From NCBI RefSeq assembly GCF_001667735.1, contig NZ_LZJN01000167.1:1-54504 (forward strand): a stretch of DNA of 54,504 bases, given 5' to 3'. Both the position numbers and the translations under genes were made by a program. The notes beneath the pieces are model-generated. The model made no database searches, was not told where the DNA came from, and was given only the letters and a program-made list of their open reading frames with translations. The DNA is from Mycobacterium sp. E183 (GTDB lineage Bacteria; Actinomycetota; Actinomycetes; Mycobacteriales; Mycobacteriaceae). Positions 41,301 to 47,760 of this stretch are shown in pieces. Position 1 is the stretch's first letter. The number at the start of each line of letters is the position of its first letter.

Positions 41301-41599
41301 TGCCGATCGGCGACACCCTGGTGCGCGGCCGCATCGACGCGGTGTTCGCCGACCCCGACGGCGGCGCAACGGTCGTCGACTGGAAGACCGGAGAACCGCC
41401 GCACGGACCCGAAGCCATGCGGCAGGCCGCCGTCCAACTCGCCCTCTACCGCTTGGCGTGGGCCGCCCTGTCCGGTGTCCCGGCATCGTCGGTGCGCACG
41501 GCCTTCTATTACGTGCGCGCCCGCGCCACGGTCGCCCCCGACGATCTGCCCGCCCCCGCCGAACTGGCCGGGCTGCTGGGCGAGCCGGCCGTCGGGTGA
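38339..41599 (+). CDS. adnB: Helicase-nuclease subunit AdnB
   Basis: This 1086-residue lead motor and second nuclease of AdnAB has all helicase motifs intact: GAGAGKTET (Lys44), LTFTRKAAGQ, VVLLDEYQDTGH (motif II), GDPIQSIYGWRGA (III), TSWRN, LTVHSAKGLEW (V) and RLLYVAITRAED (VI). The nuclease domain (about residues 880-1060) has GNAFHAWVQ, GRIDAVF, VVDWKTGEPP and QLALYR. No iron-sulfur cysteine set is seen at the C-terminus, unlike AdnA. The GTG at 38339 overlaps the adnA stop, ensuring equal synthesis of the subunits. Confidence 0.96.
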   Translation: MNARYSPAELARALGLFPPTDEQAAVIAAPPGPLVVIAGAGAGKTETMAARVVWLVANGYAEPGQVLGLTFTRKAAGQLLRRVRSRLARLAGVGAPDGAAAAEPAGNPTVSTYHAFAGSLIRDYGLLLPIEPDTRLLGETELWQLAFDVVSRYRGELHTDKTPAAVTSMVLRLWGQLAEHLVDTRLLGDTHVELERLIHTLPAGPYQRDRGPSQWLRRLSDTQTQRAELGPLLDALGERMRAAKAMDFGVQMACAARLAADYPRVGEELRGRYRVVLLDEYQDTGHAQRVALSALFGGGVDDGLALTAVGDPIQSIYGWRGASATNLPRFTTDFPLSDGTPAPVLELRTSWRNPPSTLRLANAISAEARRRSVAVHALRPRPDAPAGTVRCALLPDVQAEREWIADELAARYRGADGGNPPTAAVLVRRNADAAPIADALRARGVPVEVVGLAGLLSVPEVADVVAMLRLVADPTAGAAAMRVLTGPRWRLGGRDVAALWRRARTLCDGGGGAVAPEAIAMAAGPDADTACLADAIADPGPAECYSAAGYQRITALGAELRALRGHLRHALPDLVAEVRRVLGVDCDVRAAAGAQSGWTGTEHLDAFADVVAGYAERADAADRSATASVSGLLAFLDVAESVENGLPPAPLVAARDRVQVLTVHSAKGLEWQVVAVAHLSGGIFPSTASRSTWLTDAAELPPLLRGDRASTGALGIPVLDTSDVTNRKQLSDKISEHRRQLEQRRVDEERRLLYVAITRAEDTLLVSGHHWGATGIKPRGPSDFLCEIKDVIDRSASAGDPCGVVDQWASTPADGDRNPLRDNTVEAVWPADPLAGRRGDVERGAALVTRVMSSDTGDEGADVEGWTADVDALLAERARVAQPPSGELPSQLSVSGLVDLARDPAAAAQRLRYRLPTRPDPHALLGNAFHAWVQQFYGAECLFDLADLPGAADSDVGDTRELAALQAAFTESPWAARTPVAVEVPFEMPIGDTLVRGRIDAVFADPDGGATVVDWKTGEPPHGPEAMRQAAVQLALYRLAWAALSGVPASSVRTAFYYVRARATVAPDDLPAPAELAGLLGEPAVG

Positions 41600-41650
41600 C
41601 CCGCGCTGCCCGGGTACCGGGGTGGCGATCGTGGTTACATTGAGGCGTGG

Positions 41651-42760
41651 GTGTCTCCTGCGCTGGCGTCGAGCCGATCACGGACCGCCGTGCGCAACGG
41701 TAGGTCGCGGCAACTGAGCGGTCTCGAAGAGACGCTGACCGCCCAGCGAGGCCACCAGTTGGTCGGCGTGGTGCGCATCCCCGAGGAGCACGCCAGCCCC
41801 ATTCGGGTGATCACCCGCCGCGTGGCCATCGCGCTGGTGGTGCTGTTCGCGGCGGCCGTCATCGTCTACGCGGACCGCAACGGCTACCGCGATGTGCGGG
41901 GCCAGCCGCTGACCTTTCTGGACTGCGTGTACTTCTCCGCGGTGTCGCTGTCGACGACCGGCTACGGCGATATCACGCCATACACCGAAACCGCGCGTTT
42001 GGTTCACACCCTGATCTTCACCGCGCTGCGGATCGCGTTCCTGGCCGTATTGGTCGGCACGACCCTCGAGGTGCTCTCCGAGCGCTCCCGGCAGGGGTGG
42101 AAGATTCAGCGTTGGAGGAGCAGAGTGCGCAACCACACGATCGTGATCGGCTACGGCACTAAGGGCAAGACGGCCGTCGCGGCGATCCTCAGCGACGAGG
42201 CCGCCCAGGGCGAGGTCGTCGTCGTCGACACCGATCGCAGCACCCTCGAGCACGCCGCGACCGCGGGCCTGGTCACCGTGCACGGCGACGCCACCAAGGC
42301 CGACGTGCTTCGGCTGGCCGGGGCGCAACACGCGGCGTCGATCATCGTGGCCACCAGCCGCGACGACACCGCGGTGCTGGTCACGCTGACCGCCCGGGAG
42401 ATCGCCCCCAACGCCAAGATCGTGGCGTCCATCCGAGAGGCCGAAAACCAGCACCTGCTACAGCAATCGGGCGCGGACTCGGTGGTGGTCTCCTCGGCGA
42501 CCGCCGGCCGCCTGCTGGGGCTGGCCACCACCACGCCCAGCGTCGTGGAGATGATCGAAGACCTGCTGACACCGGACTTCGGGCTGGCGATCGCCGAGCG
42601 CGAGGTGGAGCCGGCCGAGGTCGGCGGCTCCCCGCGCCATCTGCGCGACATCGTGCTCGGCGTGGTGCGTGACGGCCACCTGCTGCGCATCGGCGCGCCC
42701 GAGGTGGACGCTGTCGAGGCCAACGACCGGCTGCTCTACATCCGGCACGCGGGGCACTAG
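41651..42760 (+). CDS. Two-helix potassium channel with RCK (TrkA-N) domain
   Basis: This 369-residue ion channel has a cytosolic N-terminus, TM1 (RVAIALVVLFAAAVIVYAD, about residues 57-75) and a pore helix with selectivity filter SLSTTGYGDITP (about 98-109). TM2 (LVHTLIFTALRIAFLAVLVGTTLEVL) and a cytosolic TrkA-N regulatory domain beginning NHTIVIGYGTKGK follow, with a TrkA-C-like end. It should conduct K+ and be gated by a nucleotide or ion. It corresponds to Rv3200c as I recall. The GTG at 41651 is nine bases after TACATT. It is followed by a 51-bp tandem repeat before nudC. Confidence 0.92.
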   Translation: MSPALASSRSRTAVRNGRSRQLSGLEETLTAQRGHQLVGVVRIPEEHASPIRVITRRVAIALVVLFAAAVIVYADRNGYRDVRGQPLTFLDCVYFSAVSLSTTGYGDITPYTETARLVHTLIFTALRIAFLAVLVGTTLEVLSERSRQGWKIQRWRSRVRNHTIVIGYGTKGKTAVAAILSDEAAQGEVVVVDTDRSTLEHAATAGLVTVHGDATKADVLRLAGAQHAASIIVATSRDDTAVLVTLTAREIAPNAKIVASIREAENQHLLQQSGADSVVVSSATAGRLLGLATTTPSVVEMIEDLLTPDFGLAIAEREVEPAEVGGSPRHLRDIVLGVVRDGHLLRIGAPEVDAVEANDRLLYIRHAGH

Positions 42761-42761
42761 T

Positions 42762-42863
42762 GGCGATCGCAAGAGCGGCAGAGCCGGTCGCGGCGGGTCG
42801 CCACGATGGCTGGGCGATCGCAAGAGCGGCGGAGCCGGTCGCGGCGGGTCGCCACGAAGGCTG
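42762..42863. repeat. 51-bp tandem repeat, two copies
   Basis: Copy 1 is 42762-42812 and copy 2 is 42813-42863; I count two mismatches between them (42780/42831 and 42807/42858). Each unit starts GGCGATCGCAAGAGCGGC and contains GGTCGCCAC near its end, which is partly complementary to its start, so each can fold. It fills the whole gap between the channel gene and nudC; the flanks also share CTAGTGG. It resembles mycobacterial interspersed or VNTR-type repeats. Confidence 0.9.
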
Positions 42864-42869
42864 GCTCTA

Positions 42870-43802
42870 GTGGGCATCGCGGACTTTCGGCTACGGAACG
42901 TGCCGTTGCTGTCGCGGGTCGGCGCCGACCGGGCCGACCAGCTGCGCACCGACGTCGAGGCGGCCGCCGCCGGCTGGGCGGACGCGGCGCTGCTGCGGGT
43001 GGATTCGCGCAGTCAGGTGCTGGTCGCCGACGGCCGGGTGGTGCTGGGCTCGGCGGCCAGGCTGGCCGACAAGCCGCCACCGGACGCGGTGTTCCTGGGC
43101 CGCATCGACAACGGGCGCCACGTGTGGGCGATCCGCGGCGCTCTGGAGGCGCCGGAGGACGAAGACGTGCACGCCGAGGTGGTGAACCTGCGCGGCCTGG
43201 GGTCGATCCTCGACGACACCAGCAGCCAACTGGTCTCGTCGGCCGTCGCGCTGCTCAATTGGCACGACTCGGCGCGGTTCAGCTCGGTCGACGGCTCGCC
43301 GACCCGCCCGGCGCGGGCGGGCTGGGCACGGGTCCACCCGGTCACCGGGCACGAGGAGTTTCCGCGCATCGACCCGGCCGTGATCTGCCTGGTCCACGAC
43401 GGCGGCGACCGTGCGGTGCTGGCCCGCCAGGCGGTGTGGCCGGAGCGGATGTTCTCGCTGTTGGCCGGTTTCGTCGAGGCCGGTGAATCATTCGAGGTCT
43501 GCGTCGCCCGCGAGATCCGCGAGGAGATCGGCCTCACCGTCCGCGACGTCCGCTACCTGGGCAGCCAGCCGTGGCCGTTCCCGCGCTCGCTCATGGTCGG
43601 CTTCCACGCCGTCGCGGACCCCGGCGAGGAGTTCTCGTTCAACGACGGCGAGATCGCGGAGGCGGCGTGGTTCACCCGCGACGAGGTGCGCGCGGCGCTC
43701 GCGGCCGGTGACTGGTCCAGCTCGGCGGATTCGAAACTGCTGCTGCCCGGCTCGATCTCGATCGCGCGCGTGATCATCGAATCCTGGGCCGCGATCGACT
43801 GA
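42870..43802 (+). CDS. nudC: NAD(+) diphosphatase NudC
   Basis: This 310-residue Nudix hydrolase cleaves NAD(H) and removes NAD caps from RNA. The Nudix box GFVEAGESFEVCVAREIREEIG and the NudC-specific array SQPWPFPRSLMVGF are both perfect. The zinc-ribbon cysteines of the E. coli enzyme are absent (ARFSSVDGSPTRPARAGW), as I recall is also the case in M. tuberculosis, so it lacks the metal site. The GTG at 42870 lies just beyond the second 51-bp repeat and has no clear ribosome binding site of its own, so translation may depend on the repeat-containing leader. It converges on the lipoprotein gene, 10 bases apart. Confidence 0.95.
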   Translation: MGIADFRLRNVPLLSRVGADRADQLRTDVEAAAAGWADAALLRVDSRSQVLVADGRVVLGSAARLADKPPPDAVFLGRIDNGRHVWAIRGALEAPEDEDVHAEVVNLRGLGSILDDTSSQLVSSAVALLNWHDSARFSSVDGSPTRPARAGWARVHPVTGHEEFPRIDPAVICLVHDGGDRAVLARQAVWPERMFSLLAGFVEAGESFEVCVAREIREEIGLTVRDVRYLGSQPWPFPRSLMVGFHAVADPGEEFSFNDGEIAEAAWFTRDEVRAALAAGDWSSSADSKLLLPGSISIARVIIESWAAID

Positions 43803-43812
43803 CCCGGCGCCG

Positions 43813-44478
43813 CTACTTGATGCGGTCCGTCACGGTCTGCAGCACGGCGCTGGCGACCTGATCGGTGGGTTCGATTCCCAGCACGCCGACGGAGACCAGC
43901 ACCGATGACTTCACCGTGTAGAGGTGAATCCAGCCGTCGGAGTTCAGCTTCAACGTCAGGGAATCCGGCTTGTTCAGCGTGAAGTCATACGCGGTGTGGT
44001 GTAGGGAGGCGCACTGATCCAGCGTCGTGTGCAGCTGGTTGAGCGCCCCGCGGGCGACGTTGGCGTCCGGGTAGACGACGACGGCGTTGGTGACCTCGTT
44101 GATCGGGGCGATGCCGCCCGGCCTCAGGTCGTCGGTCGAGCCGGCGTAGGCGACAGAGCGGTATTCCTTCCAGCCCCCGGCGAAGGTGAGGTCCGTGGTT
44201 CCCACCGCCCGGCACGGCGCCGGCGGGTTGCCGATGGTCTCCTGTGGCGGATCGTGGCGGTCGGCATACGGATACGGTTGCAGGCCTTCGAAATTGGCGA
44301 TGTGACGCGCATCGTCGAGGCTGATGACCAAGGAGTCGGCGTACACGTGCGGGCTCGGGTTCGCCGCCGTACGGGAGTGCGAGCATGCCGTCAGTACGGC
44401 GACGGCGATGACGGCCGAAGCCATGGCGGCCAGCGACAGGCGCCGAGGCAAGCGGCTCGACCGATCACTCGACGCCAT
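43813..44478 (-). CDS. Lipoprotein with PknH-type extracellular sensor domain
   Basis: This 221-residue protein starts with a basic N-terminus and a hydrophobic segment ending in the lipobox VLTAC (cysteine near residue 32), so it should be lipid-anchored outside the membrane. The mature part resembles the sensor domain of the kinase PknH: CRAVGTTDLTFAGGWKEYRSVAY, NAVVVYPDANVARGALNQL and LNSDGWIHLYTVKSSVLVSVGVLG. Cysteines in APCRAV and DQCASL could form a disulfide as in PknH. I do not recall a gene at this position in M. tuberculosis, so it may be a lineage-specific insertion. The ATG at 44478 is used. The ligand is unknown. Confidence 0.82.
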   Translation of the reverse strand: MASSDRSSRLPRRLSLAAMASAVIAVAVLTACSHSRTAANPSPHVYADSLVISLDDARHIANFEGLQPYPYADRHDPPQETIGNPPAPCRAVGTTDLTFAGGWKEYRSVAYAGSTDDLRPGGIAPINEVTNAVVVYPDANVARGALNQLHTTLDQCASLHHTAYDFTLNKPDSLTLKLNSDGWIHLYTVKSSVLVSVGVLGIEPTDQVASAVLQTVTDRIK

Positions 44479-44560
44479 GCTCGCCAATGTTAGGGCCGCG
44501 CTCGGCGGCAGGCAGAGCAGTTGGTGAACACCGGCGGCGTGTCGGCGCGCCCGGCCCTCT

Positions 44561-44815
44561 TTAGGCGCCGGCCTCGGCCAGCTTGGCCTTGACCTCGGCC
44601 GCGCTCGGGTTGGTCAGGGTGGATCCGTCGGCGAACTTCACCGTCGGGACCGTCCGATTGCCGCCGTTGACCGACCCGACGAATTCCGCCGCCGCGGGGT
44701 CGTGCTCAATGTCGACCGCCTGGTACGGAATTCCGTTGGACTTCAACACAGTCATGAGCCGATGGCAGTAGCCACACCATGAGGTCGTGTAGACGGTGAT
44801 CGGGGCAGTGGTCAT
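44561..44815 (-). CDS. mrx1: Mycoredoxin-1
   Basis: This 84-residue glutaredoxin-fold protein specifically reduces mixed disulfides with mycothiol. The active site is Cys14-Gly-Tyr-Cys17 in TTSWCGYCHRL, and the cis-proline loop TVPT (about residues 55-58) is present. The ATG at 44815 lies eight bases after TACGTT, consistent with a leaderless transcript. It is divergent from uvrD2 with about 115 bases between starts, and 82 bases upstream of the lipoprotein gene on the same strand. Confidence 0.95.
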   Translation of the reverse strand: MTTAPITVYTTSWCGYCHRLMTVLKSNGIPYQAVDIEHDPAAAEFVGSVNGGNRTVPTVKFADGSTLTNPSAAEVKAKLAEAGA

Positions 44816-44930
44816 AGCTCGTTAACGTAGCCCGCAGGCGGTGTGTTCCGCGCCCGAACACCGCACCCATATCCCGACGCGCACCGGCCGGGGCCGCGGT
44901 TTGTCGGCCATCGCTGCCAAGATGGACGCC

Positions 44931-47030
44931 ATGCCGATGGTCGCCGACGCCTTGACCGCCGGGCTGGACGACGAGCAGCGCGAGGCCGTCCTGGCTCCGC
45001 GCGGCCCGGTCTGCGTGCTTGCCGGGGCCGGAACGGGCAAGACCCGCACCATCACCCACCGGATCGCGCAGTTGGTGGCGAGCGGCCATGTGGCCGCCGG
45101 GCAGGTGCTGGCGGTCACGTTCACCCAGCGGGCGGCGGGGGAGATGCGTTCCCGGCTGCGCACGCTGGGCGCCGCAGCGGGCGCCGACACCGGCGTCGGC
45201 GGGGTGCAGGCCCTGACCTTTCACGCCGCGGCGCACCGGCAGCTGCGGTACTTCTGGCCGCGGGTGGTCGGTGACACCGGCTGGCAGCTGCTGGACACCA
45301 AGTTCGCCGTGGTGGCGCGGGCGGCCAGCCGCTCAAGGATCAACGCCAGTACCGACGACGTCCGCGACCTGGCGGGCGAGATCGAGTGGGCCAAGGCGTC
45401 GCTGATCACCCCCGAGGAGTATCCGGCCGCCGTGGCCGAGGCAGGGCGGGACATCCCGCTCGACGCCGCCCGGGTCGCGACCGTGTACGCCGCCTACGAG
45501 GCGCTGAAGGTCCGCGACGAATCGGTGACGCTGCTCGACTTCGACGACCTGCTGCTGCACACCGCGGCGGCGATCGAGAACGACGCCGCCGTGGCCGACG
45601 AATTCCGGGGCCGCTACCGCTGTTTCGTTGTCGACGAATACCAGGACGTCACACCGCTGCAGCAGCGGGTGCTGGCGGCGTGGCTGGGCGACCGGGACGA
45701 CCTGACCGTCGTCGGTGACGCCAACCAGACCATCTACTCGTTCACCGGGGCCTCGCCGCGGTTCCTGCTGGACTTCTCGCGGCGCTATCCCGACGCCACA
45801 GTGGTCCGCCTGGAACGCGACTATCGCTCCACCCCGCAGGTGGTGTCGTTGGCCAACCAGGTGATCGCCGCGGCCCGCGGGCGGGTCGCCGGCAGCAAGC
45901 TGCACCTGTCCGGTCAGCGTCCGCCGGGCCCGGCGCCGTCGTTCCGCGAGCATCCCGACGAACCGGCCGAGGCCGCCGCTGTCGCGGCGTCGATCGCCCG
46001 GCTGATCGAAGCGGGCACCCCGGCGTCGGAGATCGCCGTGCTCTACCGGGTCAACGCGCAGTCCGAGGCCTACGAGGAGGCGCTGACCGAGGCCGGCATT
46101 CCCTATCAGGTTCGCGGCGGCGAGGGCTTTTTCACCCGGCAGGAGATCAAGCAGGCGCTGTTGGCGCTGCAGCGGGCCGCCGAGCGCGGCGCCGACGGGC
46201 CGCTGCCCGACGTCGTAAGAGCCGTCCTGGAACCGCTGGGTCTGACGGCCGAGCCGCCGGTGGGCGCCCGGGCCCGGGAGCGCTGGGACGCGCTGACCGC
46301 GCTGGCCGAGCTGGTCGACGCCGAGGTGGCCCAGCGCCCGCAGCTGGACCTCGCCGGCCTGTTGGCCGAGCTTCGGTTGCGCGCCGACGCGCGCCACCCG
46401 CCGGTGGTGCAGGGCGTGACGCTGGCCTCGTTGCACGCCGCCAAGGGGCTGGAGTGGGACGCGGTGTTCCTGGTCGGGCTGGCCGACGGCACGCTGCCCA
46501 TCTCGCACGCGTTGGCGCACGGCCCCGAAAGCGAGGCGGTCGAGGAGGAGCGCCGGCTACTGTACGTCGGAATCACCAGGGCGCGAATCCATTTGACGCT
46601 CAGCTGGGCGCTGGCCCGCAACCCGGGCGGACGGCAGGGCCGCAAGCCGTCGCGGTTCCTCAACGGCATCGCGCCCCAGGCCCGCGCCGACGCCGCCCCC
46701 AACAAGTCCCGGCGCAACCGGGGACCCGCGGCGCGCTGCCGGATCTGCAACAAGGACCTGTCCACCGCCGCGGCGGTCATGCTGCGGCGGTGCGAGACGT
46801 GCGCGGCCGACGTCGACGAAGACTTGCTGCTGCGGCTCAAGGCGTGGCGGCTCGACGTCGCCAAGGAGCAGCAGGTGCCCGCGTATGTGGTCTTCACCGA
46901 CAACACGCTGATCGCCATCGCGGAGCTGCGGCCCGGGGACGAGGACGCGCTGATCGCGATCCCCGGCATCGGCGCGCGCAAGCTGGAGCAGTACGGGCCC
47001 GACGTGCTGGAGTTGGTGCGCGGCGCCTAA
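44931..47030 (+). CDS. uvrD2: ATP-dependent DNA helicase UvrD2
   Basis: This 699-residue superfamily 1A helicase is essential in mycobacteria. Motor motifs are AGAGTGKTRT (Lys37), FTQRAAGEM, FVVDEYQDVTPLQ (II), GDANQTIYSFTGA, ERDYRS, LASLHAAKGLEWD and RLLYVGITRA. The C-terminus has the features unique to UvrD2: a tetracysteine zinc module (CRICNKDL...RRCETC, about residues 603-625) and an HRDC domain up to the end (IPGIGARKLEQYGPDVLELV). The ATG at 44931 aligns with the M. tuberculosis start; an in-frame ATG three codons upstream is also possible. whiB7 follows on the same strand with its own promoter. Confidence 0.95.
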   Translation: MPMVADALTAGLDDEQREAVLAPRGPVCVLAGAGTGKTRTITHRIAQLVASGHVAAGQVLAVTFTQRAAGEMRSRLRTLGAAAGADTGVGGVQALTFHAAAHRQLRYFWPRVVGDTGWQLLDTKFAVVARAASRSRINASTDDVRDLAGEIEWAKASLITPEEYPAAVAEAGRDIPLDAARVATVYAAYEALKVRDESVTLLDFDDLLLHTAAAIENDAAVADEFRGRYRCFVVDEYQDVTPLQQRVLAAWLGDRDDLTVVGDANQTIYSFTGASPRFLLDFSRRYPDATVVRLERDYRSTPQVVSLANQVIAAARGRVAGSKLHLSGQRPPGPAPSFREHPDEPAEAAAVAASIARLIEAGTPASEIAVLYRVNAQSEAYEEALTEAGIPYQVRGGEGFFTRQEIKQALLALQRAAERGADGPLPDVVRAVLEPLGLTAEPPVGARARERWDALTALAELVDAEVAQRPQLDLAGLLAELRLRADARHPPVVQGVTLASLHAAKGLEWDAVFLVGLADGTLPISHALAHGPESEAVEEERRLLYVGITRARIHLTLSWALARNPGGRQGRKPSRFLNGIAPQARADAAPNKSRRNRGPAARCRICNKDLSTAAAVMLRRCETCAADVDEDLLLRLKAWRLDVAKEQQVPAYVVFTDNTLIAIAELRPGDEDALIAIPGIGARKLEQYGPDVLELVRGA

Positions 47031-47126
47031 CCACACCGTCGAGCGTGGGGCTTGTGGACGAATTCGAGGCAATTGCCGTACTAGGGCCCACACTCGGTGA
47101 GGCTGTCGCCGATAAGCGCAGGTCAG

Positions 47127-47164
47127 AAAATAGTTTGTGCCGCGCGTCCGCGACGGTTTACCCT
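47127..47164 (+). promoter_or_regulatory. whiB7 promoter with A/T-rich WhiB7 motif
   Basis: AAAATAGTT at 47127-47135 directly abuts a -35-like TTGTGC (47135-47140). An 18-base spacer and a -10 element TACCCT (47159-47164) follow. An A/T-rich stretch immediately upstream of the -35 is the known mark of WhiB7-SigA autoregulated promoters, where the WhiB7 AT-hook binds. The transcript would start near 47171, giving a leader of about 320 bases before whiB7. Confidence 0.75.
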
Positions 47165-47203
47165 CGAAGCTGCGTTCTGGCACGACGAAGGGAGGTGGCC
47201 ACG

Positions 47204-47356
47204 ATGATCAACGACGCGTTCGGTGTGGACGTGGCCGCCGCGGCGGCCACGCTCAAGCATGCCGCCGCCGTGCCGGCGGCCGCGTTGAAGCATCGCGCCG
47301 CCGCCGCCGCGACGAACGCGTCCGCAGGACTCGAGGTCCACCGAATGGCTACGTAA
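47204..47356 (+). CDS. whiB7 upstream leader peptide (uORF)
   Basis: This 50-codon ORF begins MINDAFGVDVAAAAATLKH and is very alanine-rich. It has a strong ribosome binding site GGAGG eight bases before its ATG at 47204. It lies inside the whiB7 leader and ends at TAA (47354-47356), 17 bases before the terminator stem. In mycobacteria, ribosome stalling on a whiB7 uORF by antibiotics is known to relieve attenuation and induce whiB7. The peptide itself has no recognised function; its translation is the sensor. Confidence 0.78.
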   Translation: MINDAFGVDVAAAAATLKHAAAVPAAALKHRAAAAATNASAGLEVHRMAT

Positions 47357-47373
47357 CTCCCCGGTCTCACCGG

Positions 47374-47417
47374 ATGGCCACGGACCCGAAGTCAAGGATC
47401 CGTGGCCATAGTCTTTT
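47374..47417 (+). terminator. Intrinsic terminator / attenuator in the whiB7 leader
   Basis: ATGGCCACGGA at 47374-47384 pairs perfectly with TCCGTGGCCAT at 47399-47409; two further G-C pairs are possible after a one-base bulge. The stem is followed by AGTCTTTT. This is a classical Rho-independent terminator, rare in mycobacteria. It is placed between the uORF stop and the whiB7 start (47491), as expected for ribosome-mediated transcription attenuation of whiB7. Confidence 0.85.
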
Positions 47418-47490
47418 CGGGCGCAAGCCCGCTCCCTGGTCCGGATCAGCGAAATCCGCAAGCCCCGACCAGGAAGCAGGTGAGCAGGAC

Positions 47491-47760
47491 ATGTCGGCCC
47501 TGACAGTCCCCAGACAGCCGTCGCCGGCGTTGCCGTGTCACGCCGGCGATCCCGACCTCTGGTTCGCCGAGACCCCGGCCGACCTCGAGCGCGCCAAGGC
47601 GCTCTGCGCGGGCTGCCCGATCCGGCGCGAGTGCCTGGCGTCCGCGCTGGAGCGGGCCGAGCCCTGGGGGGTGTGGGGCGGCGAGATCCTCGACCGCGGC
47701 GCCATCCTGAGCTTCAAACGGCCGCGCGGACGCCCCCGCAAGGACGAGGTCGCCGCCTAG
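47491..47760 (+). CDS. whiB7: WhiB7, multidrug-resistance transcription factor
   Basis: WhiB7 is an 89-residue iron-sulfur regulator that activates intrinsic resistance genes (such as eis and tap in M. tuberculosis) with the primary sigma factor. The four cluster ligands are Cys16, Cys39, Cys42 and Cys48. The turn EPWGVWGGEIL and the C-terminal AT-hook RPRGRPRKD are diagnostic for WhiB7 among Wbl proteins. The ATG at 47491 follows a 320-base leader with uORF and terminator. The stop overlaps that of the ABC1 kinase on the opposite strand. Confidence 0.96.
   Translation: MSALTVPRQPSPALPCHAGDPDLWFAETPADLERAKALCAGCPIRRECLASALERAEPWGVWGGEILDRGAILSFKRPRGRPRKDEVAA

Noticed and set aside
42762..42863. 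CRISPR array
   Set aside because: Only two directly adjacent 51-base units without unique spacers and no cas genes; it is a tandem duplication.
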